From NCBI GenBank assembly GCA_964245075.1, contig CAXTLC010000005.1, forward strand, positions 1 through 64,000: DNA of 64,000 nt, written 5' to 3'. The first letter of the stretch is position 1; every line of letters starts with the position of its first letter. The translations under genes and the position numbers were made by a program. This DNA comes from LMUY01 sp964245075 (GTDB lineage Bacteria; Pseudomonadota; Alphaproteobacteria; Acetobacterales; Acetobacteraceae). Positions 44,264-52,307 of this stretch are shown here, piece after piece. The notes beneath the pieces are model-generated. The model had not been told where the DNA came from and made no database searches. It saw only the letters and a program-made list of their open reading frames with translations.

Positions 44264-45552
44264 ATCTTCTCCATCGGCTTGGCCGCGGCACCCTGCGGCA
44301 GTGGCCCGCCGCCGGACCCGGACCCGGGGCCGCTGTTGCGCAACACCGGGCGGCTGATGCTTTCCGGCAGCGGCAACGGCCGCTCGACGACCCCGAGGAT
44401 GGGCAGCAGCACCAGGAAGTGCAGGAAGTAGTAGGCAGTGGCCACGCGGCCGAGCACGACCCAGATGCCTTCCGGCCGATGGGCACCGACGAAGCCCAGC
44501 ACCACCAGGGATAGCACCAGCACCAGCACCAGTTGCCGGTAGATCGGCCGGAACCGGGCCGAGCGGACCGGCGAGGTGTCAAGCCACGGCAGCAGGAACA
44601 GCACCGCGATGGCGCCGAACATCAGGGACACGCCGCCAAGCTTGGACGGCACGGCGCGCAGGATGGCGTAGAACGGCAGGAAGTACCATTCCGGCACGAT
44701 CTCGGCCGGCGTCGCGAGCGGGTTGGCCGGGATGTAGTTGTCCGAGTGGCCCAGGTAGTTCGGCGCGAAGAACACCAGCAATGCGAACACCATCAGGTAG
44801 ATGCAGATGCCGACGCTGTCCTTGATGGTGTAGTACGGGTGGAACGGGATGGTGTCCTGCGGGCTCTTCACGTCGATGCCCAGCGGGTTGTTCGACCCGG
44901 TGATGTGCAGCGCCACGATATGCAGGAACACGGTGCCCGTGATCATGAATGGCAGCAGGTAGTGCAGCGCGAAGAACCGGTTCAGCGTCGGGTTGTCGAC
45001 GGAGAAGCCGCCCCACAGCCAGGTCACGACCCCTTCGCCGACCACGGGGATGGCGGAGAACAGGTTGGTGATGACGGTGGCGCCCCAGTAGCTCATCTGG
45101 CCCCACGGCAACACGTAGCCCATGAACGCGGTGGCCATCATCAGCAGCAGGATGACCACGCCCAGCATGAACAGCAGCTCGCGGGGCGCCTTGTAGGACC
45201 CGTAGTACAGCGCCCGGAAGATGTGGATGTACACGACGATGAAGAACATCGACGCGCCGGTCGCGTGCACGTAGCGCAGCAGCCAGCCGTAGTTCACGTC
45301 CCGCATGATGCGTTCGACGCTGTCGAAGGCGAGCTGGGTGTTGGCCGTGTAGTTCATCGCCAGGAACACGCCCGTGGCGATCATGATCGCCAGGTTGATC
45401 ATCGCCAGCGCGCCGAAGTTCCAGAAGTAGTTGAAGTTCTTCGGCGTCGGGAACGTCCCGTATTCCTTCTGCATCATCGTGAAGATGGGCATCCGGGTAT
45501 CGACCCAGTTCAGCACCGGGTTTTTGAAATCGCTCTTGTGCAGTCCGGCCAC
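44260..45552 (-). CDS. petB: Cytochrome b of the bc1 complex
   Basis: A 430-residue polytopic protein. The four haem-ligand histidines lie in the helices containing LLRYVHATGASMFF and ALHYLLPFMITGTVFLHIVALH. The Qo-site PEWY motif is present (EIVPEWYFLPFYAILRA), and YVLPWGQMSYWGATVITN is the conserved cd-helix region. A long C-terminal tail is rich in Gly, Ser and Pro (RNSGPGSGSGGGPLPQG). It oxidises ubiquinol in the inner membrane together with petA and petC. Confidence 0.96.
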   Translation of the reverse strand: MAGLHKSDFKNPVLNWVDTRMPIFTMMQKEYGTFPTPKNFNYFWNFGALAMINLAIMIATGVFLAMNYTANTQLAFDSVERIMRDVNYGWLLRYVHATGASMFFIVVYIHIFRALYYGSYKAPRELLFMLGVVILLLMMATAFMGYVLPWGQMSYWGATVITNLFSAIPVVGEGVVTWLWGGFSVDNPTLNRFFALHYLLPFMITGTVFLHIVALHITGSNNPLGIDVKSPQDTIPFHPYYTIKDSVGICIYLMVFALLVFFAPNYLGHSDNYIPANPLATPAEIVPEWYFLPFYAILRAVPSKLGGVSLMFGAIAVLFLLPWLDTSPVRSARFRPIYRQLVLVLVLSLVVLGFVGAHRPEGIWVVLGRVATAYYFLHFLVLLPILGVVERPLPLPESISRPVLRNSGPGSGSGGGPLPQGAAAKPMEKM

Positions 45553-45562
45553 GATGTTCTCC

Positions 45563-46138
45563 TCAGCCGATCTTGATCTTGGTGTCGCCTTCGAAGGCGT
45601 AGGGCGGCAGCGGCAGGTTCGCCGGCGCCGGGCCGTGCCGGACGCGGCCAGACACGTCGTACTGGCTGCCGTGGCAGGGGCAGAACCAGCCGCCCCATTC
45701 CCCGCGCGGGTCCGTCGGCTTGTTGCCCAGCGGGACGCAGCCGAGATGGGTGCAGATGCCGACCAGCACGATCCACTGGCCGTGGCCGTCCTTGATGCGG
45801 GACTGGTCGCTCGCCGGCTCGATCAGCTGGTTGAGCGGCACGGCCTCGACGGTCTTGATCTCCTCCGGGGTGCGGTGGCGCACGAAGATCGGCTTGCCGC
45901 GCCAGACGGTGGTGATGCCCATGCCTTCGCTGATGGAGCTGAGGTCGACCTCGATGGAAGACAGCGCCAGGATGTCGCTGGCCGGGTTCATGCTGTCGAT
46001 CAGCGGCCAAACGATCGCGCCCAGGCCGACCACCGCGCCGGCGCCGGCCACGAGCTTGAGGAAGTCCCGGCGGGCGCCGACTGGTTCGCCGACGTGACCG
46101 AGCGCGGCGCGCATCTCAGCGGGGGAGGTGGTGGACAT
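45563..46138 (-). CDS. petA: Rieske iron-sulfur subunit of the bc1 complex
   Basis: A 191-residue protein. The twin-arginine segment RRDFLKLVAGAGAVVGLGA both targets and anchors it. Cluster ligands are C129/H131 in CTHLGC and C153/H156 in CPCHGS, with C134 and C155 positioned for the stabilising disulfide. It is the first gene of petA-petB-petC-mtnP, 10 bp before petB. The promoter lies in the 105-bp gap to divergent hemF. Confidence 0.96.
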   Translation of the reverse strand: MSTTSPAEMRAALGHVGEPVGARRDFLKLVAGAGAVVGLGAIVWPLIDSMNPASDILALSSIEVDLSSISEGMGITTVWRGKPIFVRHRTPEEIKTVEAVPLNQLIEPASDQSRIKDGHGQWIVLVGICTHLGCVPLGNKPTDPRGEWGGWFCPCHGSQYDVSGRVRHGPAPANLPLPPYAFEGDTKIKIG

Positions 46139-46243
46139 GCGGCGGCAACCCTTCTCAAGCAGAGCGCGGCTGTTCTAGGGGACGGGGTATCCCGCTGCAA
46201 CACGCGCCGTTACTCGTTGGCTGATACATTGGAAGGTTCACCC

Positions 46244-47185
46244 ATGGCGCAAGAACCGGAACAGTTCACCACACGTCCCGCAACACACGCGGAGTTGCGC
46301 CCGCAAGCCGAAGCGTGGTTCGCCAGCCTGCGGGACCGGCTCTGCGCCGCGTTCGAAGCGATCGAGGACGAGGGCGGCGCCCTGGCCTCTCCCCCAGCCC
46401 CTCCCCTGGCCTCTCCCTTGGCTTCTCCCCTGGGGGACCGCCCGGCCGGCCGCTTCACCCGCTCGCCGTGGAGCCGCCCGGGGCTGGAAGGCGGCGGCGA
46501 GATCGGCCTGATGCACGGCCGGGTGTTCGAGAAGGTCGGCGTGAACGTTTCCGTCGTGTCCGGCGAGTTCAGCCCGGAGTTCCGCGGCTCGATCCCCGGG
46601 GCGGCGGACGACCCGAGGTTCTGGGCCGGGGGCATCAGCGTGGTGGCCCATCCGCAAAGCCCCCGCGTGCCGGCCGCGCACATGAACACCCGCATGATCG
46701 TCACCACCCGCGGCTGGTTCGGCGGCGGCGGGGACATCACCCCCATCACGCCCGAGTCGGCGGAAGCGGGGGAAGACGCCGCAACCTTCCACGCCGCGTT
46801 CGAGCACGCCTGCCAGGCGCACGACCCGGCCTACTATCCCGAGTTCAAGGCCTGGTGCGACCGCTACTTCTTCCTGCCGCACCGGGGCGAGCCGCGCGGC
46901 CTGGGCGGCATCTTCTACGACCACCTCGACCGGCAGGGCGCGGCGGCGGATTTCGCCTTCACCCAGGACGTCGGCCTGGCCTTCCTCCATGCCTACCCGG
47001 CCATCGTCCGGCGGCGGATGGACGCGCGGTGGACGCCGGCCGAGCGGGAGCACCAGTTGGTCCGCCGGGGCCGCTACGTGGAGTTCAACCTGCTGCACGA
47101 CCGCGGCACGCTGTTCGGCCTGAAGACCGGCGGCAACGTGGAGGCGATCCTGATGAGCCTGCCGCCAGAGGTCCGCTGGCCTTGA
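46244..47185 (+). CDS. hemF: Oxygen-dependent coproporphyrinogen III oxidase
   Basis: A 313-residue enzyme that decarboxylates coproporphyrinogen III to protoporphyrinogen IX using O2. Family blocks are GGGEIGLMHGRVFEKVGVN, VAHPQSPRVPAAHMNTRM, WFGGGGDITPI, YYPEFKAWCDRYF, RGEPRGLGGIFYDHL and NLLHDRGTLFGLKTGGN. ATG 46244 gives the expected start; the longer open frame is antisense to petA. Residues 46-64 are a low-complexity Ala-Ser-Pro-Leu repeat from short DNA repeats, sitting in a variable loop before the first conserved block. Divergence from petA fits a shared respiratory theme. Confidence 0.95.
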   Translation: MAQEPEQFTTRPATHAELRPQAEAWFASLRDRLCAAFEAIEDEGGALASPPAPPLASPLASPLGDRPAGRFTRSPWSRPGLEGGGEIGLMHGRVFEKVGVNVSVVSGEFSPEFRGSIPGAADDPRFWAGGISVVAHPQSPRVPAAHMNTRMIVTTRGWFGGGGDITPITPESAEAGEDAATFHAAFEHACQAHDPAYYPEFKAWCDRYFFLPHRGEPRGLGGIFYDHLDRQGAAADFAFTQDVGLAFLHAYPAIVRRRMDARWTPAEREHQLVRRGRYVEFNLLHDRGTLFGLKTGGNVEAILMSLPPEVRWP

Positions 47186-47235
47186 GGCCGGTTTTCGTGT
47201 TTCGTTGGCGACAACCAACAAGGGAGTTTAGCGCC

Positions 47236-47730
47236 ATGATCATCCGGTTCGCCGTCCTGCTGGCTTTCGTGCTGGCCTTGCCCGGGCTGGCCCTGGCACA
47301 AGCGCCCGCCCCCGCCCCGCGTCACGCCCCCGTTGCGGCGGCGCGGGCGCCGGCCGCGTCCGCCGGGCCGGCCCTGATCGACGTGAACTCGGCCGACGAG
47401 CGCACGCTCGATTCGCTGCCCGGCGTGGGCCCTGCCCGGGCCAAGGCGATCGTGGCCAACCGGCCATACACCGAGAAGCAGCAACTGGTCAGCAAGAAGG
47501 CGGTGCCGGCCAACGTGCTGGCGGACATCGGGGACCGCATCGCGCTGGCCAACGTGAACACCGCCACCGCGGCCGACATGACGAAGATCCTGCCCAACGT
47601 GGGGCCGGTGCGTGCCCAGCAGATCGTGGACAAGCGCCCCTACGCCGCCTTGCCCGACCTGGTGGCCAAGGGCGCGCTGACGCAGGGCGTGCTGGCCGGG
47701 CTGCGCGGGCTGATCACCACCGGGCCGTGA
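47236..47730 (+). CDS. Exported helix-hairpin-helix protein (ComEA-like)
   Basis: A 164-residue protein with a signal peptide (RFAVLLAFVLALPGLALA) and an Ala/Pro-rich linker. Two helix-hairpin-helix units follow: IDVNSADERTLDSLPGVGPARAKAIVANRPY (about 48-78) and NVNTATAADMTKILPNVGPVRAQQIVDKRPY (about 101-131). The family binds DNA non-specifically; ComEA takes up DNA during competence, but no other competence gene is nearby. The duplicated HHH is common in alphaproteobacterial exported versions. Confidence 0.82.
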   Translation: MIIRFAVLLAFVLALPGLALAQAPAPAPRHAPVAAARAPAASAGPALIDVNSADERTLDSLPGVGPARAKAIVANRPYTEKQQLVSKKAVPANVLADIGDRIALANVNTATAADMTKILPNVGPVRAQQIVDKRPYAALPDLVAKGALTQGVLAGLRGLITTGP

Positions 47731-47740
47731 TGCCCGCCCC

Positions 47741-48091
47741 ATGGCAGAGCACCGGCTGAGCATCCGGATCGACCTTGCCGGCGGCGCGCGGATCGGGCCG
47801 GGCAAGATCGCGTTGCTGGAGGAGATCGCCCGGCACGGCTCCATCTCCGCCGCCGGGCGGGCGATGGGAATGTCGTATCGCCGGGCATGGCAGTTGACGG
47901 AAGCGCTGAACAGCGCCGTCGGCGAGAAGCTGGTGGAAACCGCGGCGGGCGGCTCGGGCGGGGGCGGCACCCGGCTCACGCCGGCGGGGCTCCTGCTGGT
48001 GCAACGCTACCGCGCCATCGAGCAGGACGCCGCCGCCGCCGCCGCCGGCCACCTCCGGACGATCGTGCCGCCTGCCCCACCGGATAAGTGA
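47741..48091 (+). CDS. ModE N-terminal-like winged-helix regulator
   Basis: A 116-residue protein consisting only of the DNA-binding domain seen at the ModE N-terminus. It has SISAAGRAMGMSYRRAWQLTEALN (about 33-56), then LVETAAGGSGGGGTRLTPAGLLLVQRYRAIE. It lacks the molybdate-binding MOP domains, as in many alphaproteobacterial single-domain versions. It lies 10 bp after the HHH protein and 60 bp before the metal ABC operon; whether it controls either is unknown. Confidence 0.82.
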   Translation: MAEHRLSIRIDLAGGARIGPGKIALLEEIARHGSISAAGRAMGMSYRRAWQLTEALNSAVGEKLVETAAGGSGGGGTRLTPAGLLLVQRYRAIEQDAAAAAAGHLRTIVPPAPPDK

Positions 48092-48106
48092 GGCTTGTCC
48101 GCGACT

Positions 48107-48121
48107 AATGTTATGTTATAC
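48107..48121 (+). promoter_or_regulatory. Zur-like box upstream of the zinc/manganese ABC operon
   Basis: AATGTTATGTTATAC lies 30 bp before the binding-protein start in an otherwise GC-rich region. It resembles Zur half-sites (TGTTATNNTATAACA type), although the second arm is weak. It would give zinc-repressed expression. Confidence 0.45.
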
Positions 48122-48151
48122 CAACCGGTGCTGACCGGTAGGATCTCGACG

Positions 48152-49024
48152 ATGCGCAAGGCGCTGCTTGCGGAGCTGCTCTTCCTGATGCTCGCAGCCC
48201 TCCCTGCCCGGCCGCAGCCGGCCCGGCAGCCCGTGGCGGTCGTCGCGGCGGAGAACTTCTACGGCGATGTCGCCAAGCAGATCGGCGGCGCCGACGTCCT
48301 CGTGACCAGCATCCTCACCAATCCGGACCAGGACCCGCACCTGTTCGAGGCCAGCGCCTCCGTCGCGCGCAGCCTGTCGGCCGCGCGCATCGTCGTCGTC
48401 AACGGCCTGGACTACGACTCGTGGGCGCAGAAGCTGCTCGCGGCCACAACCGGCGGCGACCGCCAGGTCATCGTGGCGGGCGAACTGGCGGGCAAGGCGC
48501 CGGGCGACAACCCGCATATCTGGTACGACCCGGCGACCATGCTCGCCCTCGCCCGCGCCCTTGCCCGGGCGCTGTCCGTCGCCGACCCGGCGCACGCCGC
48601 CGGGTTTGCGCGCAACCTGGCCGGCTTCGAGCGGTCGCTGCAGCCGGTGCAGGCGAAGATCGCCGCGCTGCACGGCCGCCTGGCCGGCACGCCCGTGACC
48701 GCGACCGAGCCGGTGTTCGGCTACGTGTTCGAGGCGCTCGGCATGGCCGTCCGCAATCCCGCGTTCCAACTCGCCGTGATGAACGACACCGAGCCCGCCG
48801 CCGCGGATGTGGCAGCCTTCGAGGACGACCTGCGGACCCACCGGGTCAAGCTGCTGGTTTACAACAGCCAGGCGTCCGATCCGATCGCCGCCCGGATGGA
48901 GCGGCTTGCCCGGGCGTCAGGGGTGCCCGTGGTGGGCGCGACCGAGACGGAGCCGCGGGGCCAAGCCTACCAGGCCTGGATCACGGCCGAGCTGGACGCC
49001 GTGGATCGCGCGCTGCCGCCTTGA
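48152..49024 (+). CDS. Zinc/manganese ABC transporter substrate-binding protein
   Basis: A 290-residue cluster A-I metal-binding protein with a signal peptide ending near ALPARPQPA. Metal-ligand motifs are QDPHLFEAS (His) and NPHIWYDP (His), a third histidine-region equivalent lies in the TEPVFGYVFEALG block, and the acidic ligand is near the C-terminal VGATETEP. It lacks the long His-rich loop of classical ZnuA, so Zn versus Mn is undecided. ATG 48152 starts the signal peptide. It heads the SBP-ATPase-permease operon. Confidence 0.86.
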   Translation: MRKALLAELLFLMLAALPARPQPARQPVAVVAAENFYGDVAKQIGGADVLVTSILTNPDQDPHLFEASASVARSLSAARIVVVNGLDYDSWAQKLLAATTGGDRQVIVAGELAGKAPGDNPHIWYDPATMLALARALARALSVADPAHAAGFARNLAGFERSLQPVQAKIAALHGRLAGTPVTATEPVFGYVFEALGMAVRNPAFQLAVMNDTEPAAADVAAFEDDLRTHRVKLLVYNSQASDPIAARMERLARASGVPVVGATETEPRGQAYQAWITAELDAVDRALPP

Positions 49025-49034
49025 ACGTGCCCGC

Positions 49035-49990
49035 TTGAACGCAATCGAGTTCCGCGATGCGACGCTGGCGCAAGGCGGCCGGGTCGTGCTGGACCGGGTC
49101 AGCCTGGCGANNNNNNNNNNNNNNNNNNNNNNNNNNNNNNNNNNNNNNNNNNNNNNNNNNNNNNNNNNNNNNNNNNNNNNNNNNNNNNNNNNNNNNNNNN
49201 NNNNNNNNNNGATGCGACGCTGGCGCAAGGCGGCCGGGTCGTGCTGGACCGGGTCAGCCTGGCGATCGGCAAGCGCGAGTTCGTGGGCGTGCTAGGACCC
49301 AACGGCGCCGGCAAGACCACGCTGATGCGGGCGGTGCTGGGCCTGCTGCGGCCCAGCCGGGGCAGCGTCCAGGTGCTCGGCCGCCCGGCCGCCCGCGGCA
49401 ACCCGGCCGTGGGCTACATGCCGCAAAGCCGCGCCGGCCTGGGCGCCGTGCGGCTGAACGGGTGGGACGTGGTGGCCAGCGCCGTGAACGGCCATCGCCT
49501 TGGCTTGCCAATACAGGGCAAGGCCGGGCGGGCCGAGGTGGACCGCGCGCTCGACCTGGTGGGCGCCCGCCACCTGGCCGCGCGCCCGTTGACGGAGCTG
49601 TCCGGCGGCGAGCGGCAGCGCCTGCTGCTGGCCCAGGCCCTGATCGGCCGGCCACGCCTGCTGCTGCTGGACGAACCGCTGATCAGCCTCGACCCGCATC
49701 GCCAGCAGGAGGTGGTGGCGCTGGCGAGGGCATTGGGAGAGGAGCTCGGCATCACCGTGCTGTTCAGCGCCCACGAGATCAACGTGCTGCTGGGCGCGCT
49801 GGACCGCGTGCTCTACCTGGGCGGCGGGGCGGCGGCGCTGGGCACGGTGGACGAGGTGATCACCGGCCCCGTGCTTTCGCGCCTGTACGGGGCGCAGATC
49901 GAGGTGGTGCGGGTGCGCGGCCGCATCTTCGTCATGTCCGGCGGCCACGATGCGGAGCGGCGTCACCACTCGCGATGCCAGCATGCTTGA
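49035..49990 (+). CDS. Metal ABC transporter ATP-binding protein (ZnuC-like)
   Basis: Interrupted by the 100-N gap; collapsed length is 266 residues. The start is TTG 49035 (NAIEFRDATLAQGGRVVL), 10 bp after the binding-protein stop. Walker A is GPNGAGKTT, the signature LSGGERQR, Walker B LLLLDEPLISLDP, and the H-loop SAHEIN. The C-terminus resembles Zn/Mn importers (GTVDEVITGPVLSRLYG). Its end overlaps the permease start by 8 bp. Confidence 0.87.
49056..49265. other. Assembly gap (100 N) flanked by a 55-bp identical direct repeat
   Basis: 49056-49110 and 49211-49265 are identical and flank 100 N at 49111-49210. Deleting 155 bases joins the first strand of the ATPase to its Walker A in frame (LDRVSLAIGKREFVG). 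Confidence 0.9.
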
Positions 49991-50798
49991 CTATGGCTTC
50001 ATGCAGAACGGCTTCGCGGCGGCCACGGCGGTCGCGGTGCTGTCGGGCGCGGTGGGCTATTTCCTGGTGCTGCGCGGGCAGAGCTTCGCCGGGCACGCGC
50101 TGTCCCATGTCGGGTTCACCGGCGCCACGGGGGCGGTCCTGTTCGGCCTGGCGCCGCTCTGGGGCCTGACGCTGCTGACGGTGGCGGCTGGAATCGGCAT
50201 GGGCCTGATGGGCGACCGCTTGGCGCAGCGCGACGTCGCGATCGGGCTGGTGCTGGCCCTGTCGCTCGGGCTCGGGCTGCTGTTCCTGCATTTCTACACC
50301 GCCTTCGCCACCCAGGCGACCGCGTTGCTGTTCGGCAACGTCCTGGCGGTGGACGCGGGGACCGTTTGGGCGCTGGTTGGGATCGGCGCCGTCTGCCTGG
50401 CGCTGCTGGCAGTCATCGCGCGCCCGCTGCTGTTCGCCACCTTGCAGCCGGAGCTGGCGGAAGCCAAAGGCGTTTCCCTGCGCCGGTACGGCGTGCTGTT
50501 CCTGGCGATCGTGGCGCTGACAACGGCGGAATGCGCCCAGATCGTCGGCGTGCTGCTGGTATTCACCTTGATGGTCGGGCCGGCCGCCACGGCGCAACTG
50601 CTGACCGGCCGGGTCATCGGGGGCGTGCTGCTTTCGGCGGCGTTGGCGGTGGGGCAGGCGTGGCTCGGCCTGACCCTCGCCTTCTACACCGACTGGCCGA
50701 CTAGCTTCTGGATCAGCGCGCTGAGCGCCGGATCGTACTTGCTCGCGGCGGTCAATTCAAAACGACTGGCCGGAACACACGGGCTTCCGCATCGTTGA
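49983..50798 (+). CDS. Metal ABC transporter permease (ZnuB-like)
   Basis: A 271-residue membrane protein of the ABC-3 family with about eight hydrophobic helices. It begins MLDYGFMQNGFAAATAVAVLSGAVGYFLVLRGQSFAGHALSHVGFTG, the conserved N-terminal region. Further on it has FGNVLAVD and the coupling segment AEAKGVSLRRYGVLFLAIVALTT. Its ATG overlaps the ATPase stop. The 3' end contains the promoter for the DUF892 gene. Confidence 0.9.
   Translation: MLDYGFMQNGFAAATAVAVLSGAVGYFLVLRGQSFAGHALSHVGFTGATGAVLFGLAPLWGLTLLTVAAGIGMGLMGDRLAQRDVAIGLVLALSLGLGLLFLHFYTAFATQATALLFGNVLAVDAGTVWALVGIGAVCLALLAVIARPLLFATLQPELAEAKGVSLRRYGVLFLAIVALTTAECAQIVGVLLVFTLMVGPAATAQLLTGRVIGGVLLSAALAVGQAWLGLTLAFYTDWPTSFWISALSAGSYLLAAVNSKRLAGTHGLPHR
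50772..50796 (+). promoter_or_regulatory. EcfG-type general stress promoter of the DUF892 gene
   Basis: GGAAC at 50772-50776, a 16-base spacer and CGTT at 50793-50796 match the alphaproteobacterial EcfG consensus exactly. It sits 32 bp upstream of the DUF892 start, inside the permease 3' end. Confidence 0.65.
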
Positions 50799-50828
50799 CC
50801 GCCGGAGCAACCAAGCGGAGGCCACACC

Positions 50829-51326
50829 ATGTCAGCACCCAGCAGCTTGAAGGACGTCTACGCCGACGAGATGAAGGATCTATGGTCCGCGAACGACCAG
50901 ATGGCCAAGACCGTCAGGACGATGGCCGGCAAGGCGCATGACCCAAAGCTCAAGTCGGAGCTGGAAAAGTCGGTCCAGGGCATCGAGAAGCATACCAGCA
51001 CGCTGAAGTCCCTGATCGGCGAAACCGGCGAGCCGGTCGAGAAGGAACACTGCAAGGGCATGGAAGGCCTGGTCAACGAGGCCGTGAAGCACATGACGCA
51101 GGAAGCGCCAACGGATGGCGAGCTGCTGGATATCACGATCATCTCGCAATACCAGCGCATGTCGCACTACGGCCTCGCCGGGTTCGGCACCGCGGCGTCC
51201 TATGCCGGGGCGCTGGGCAAGACGGAGGATGTCGCGAAGCTGAAGGGCATCGTTTCGGACATCTACAAAGCCGATGAGTATGCCAGCACGCTGGCCGAGA
51301 AGTCGGCGAAACTCGCGGTCAAGTAG
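50829..51326 (+). CDS. DUF892 (YciE/YciF) ferritin-like stress protein
   Basis: A 165-residue helical protein starting at ATG 50829 behind AGCGGAGG. LKDVYADEMKDLWSANDQM, EKSVQGIEKHTSTLKSLIGETGEPVEKEHCKGMEGLVNE and DITIISQYQRMSHYGLAGFGTAASYA are the family blocks, with glutamates and histidines in ferritin-like positions. YciF-type proteins form four-helix bundles with a di-iron-like site and are induced by osmotic or general stress. The exact EcfG-type promoter just upstream supports general-stress control. Confidence 0.9.
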   Translation: MSAPSSLKDVYADEMKDLWSANDQMAKTVRTMAGKAHDPKLKSELEKSVQGIEKHTSTLKSLIGETGEPVEKEHCKGMEGLVNEAVKHMTQEAPTDGELLDITIISQYQRMSHYGLAGFGTAASYAGALGKTEDVAKLKGIVSDIYKADEYASTLAEKSAKLAVK

Positions 51327-51403
51327 CGCGGCCGGCCAGGTCCGCCGCGTTCCTTCCGGGACACGGCGGACCGTCGCGCTTCTAGCTCAGGTGGAGGCCA
51401 TGC

Positions 51404-51739
51404 ATGCTGACCAGAACAGCGATCTACGAAGGCACGGTGCAAGCCGGCCGCGAGGAGGAGTTCTTCCGCCGTGTGCGCGAGGAACTCTATCCGCTGTGGC
51501 GCCGGTTCCCCCACGTGACGGCCGTGCGCGTGCAGCGGACCCGCTCGGCGGACGCGGATGCCCGGCCGATCGCCATGATCCTGGAGATGGACTTCCCCGA
51601 CACGGCGGCGCTCCAGGCGTGCCTCGCATCCTCCATCCGCCCCGAGTCGCACGCGGCGACCGAGGCGGTGATGGCGCTGTTCGAGGGCCGCTTCTACCAC
51701 CTGGTTACCGAGGCGACCGTGCTTCCACCCGGAAGCTGA
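51404..51739 (+). CDS. Small dimeric alpha/beta-barrel protein (antibiotic biosynthesis monooxygenase-like)
   Basis: A 111-residue protein. The pattern of a first strand (RTAIYEGTVQAG), a helix with EEEFFRRVREELYPLWRRF, a strand VTAVRVQR, and the late VMALFEGRFYHLVTEATV fits the ferredoxin-like dimeric barrel (ABM/EthD-like). No catalytic residues are diagnostic, so the activity is unknown. It lies 77 bp after the DUF892 gene. A nearby second ATG is an alternative start. Confidence 0.65.
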   Translation: MLTRTAIYEGTVQAGREEEFFRRVREELYPLWRRFPHVTAVRVQRTRSADADARPIAMILEMDFPDTAALQACLASSIRPESHAATEAVMALFEGRFYHLVTEATVLPPGS

Positions 51740-51854
51740 CGACCGGGTGCAGCATGGTTCCGGGCCGGCGCAGCGCGTCCCCAGACAGGCGCGGACGCTG
51801 GCAGCCTTGCCCCCGCGGTGCTACGGCATGGGCCGCTCGTTTTGGAGACCCGCT

Positions 51855-52277
51855 ATGCGTCGCCTTGCCCTTCCCTTTCTCGGAGCCTTGTCGATCGTCA
51901 TGACAACAGCCGCGTCCCCGGACAGTTACACGACCATGGCATCGGGCCTGAAGTACCACGACGAGGTGGTCGGCACCGGGCCGCAGCCCCGGCCGGGCCA
52001 GACCGTCACGGTGCAGTACACCGGCTGGCTGGACGACAACGGCAAGCAGGGCCGCAAGTTCGACAGCTCGCGGGACCGCAACAAGCCGTTCAGCTTCACC
52101 CTTGGCGCGCAACAGGTCATCGCCGGGTGGGACCAGGGCGTCGCCACCATGCACACCGGCGGCAAGCGCACGCTGGTGATCCCGCCGGAGCTTGGCTACG
52201 GCAGCCGCGGCGCCGGCGGCGTGATCCCCCCGGGCGCCACGCTGATCTTCGACGTGGAGCTGCTGAGCGCGAGCTGA
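51855..52277 (+). CDS. FKBP-type peptidyl-prolyl isomerase, exported
   Basis: A 140-residue protein with a signal peptide (ALPFLGALSIVMTTAAS) followed by one FKBP domain: VTVQYTGWLDD, GRKFDSSRDRNKPFSFTLG, QVIAGWDQGVATMHTGGKRTLVIPPELGYG and VIPPGATLIFDVELL. All active-site aromatic positions (Tyr, Phe, Trp) are present. It would assist prolyl isomerisation in the periplasm. Confidence 0.93.
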   Translation: MRRLALPFLGALSIVMTTAASPDSYTTMASGLKYHDEVVGTGPQPRPGQTVTVQYTGWLDDNGKQGRKFDSSRDRNKPFSFTLGAQQVIAGWDQGVATMHTGGKRTLVIPPELGYGSRGAGGVIPPGATLIFDVELLSAS

Positions 52278-52307
52278 CCGAGCAGGCGAGGCAACGGGAG
52301 CCGTCGC

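Noticed and set aside
8171..49265. The paired 55-bp repeats as transposon target duplications, CRISPR repeats or gene duplications
   Set aside because: Each pair is unique to its gene, flanks exactly 100 N, and collapsing it restores the frame; an assembly overlap explains all three.
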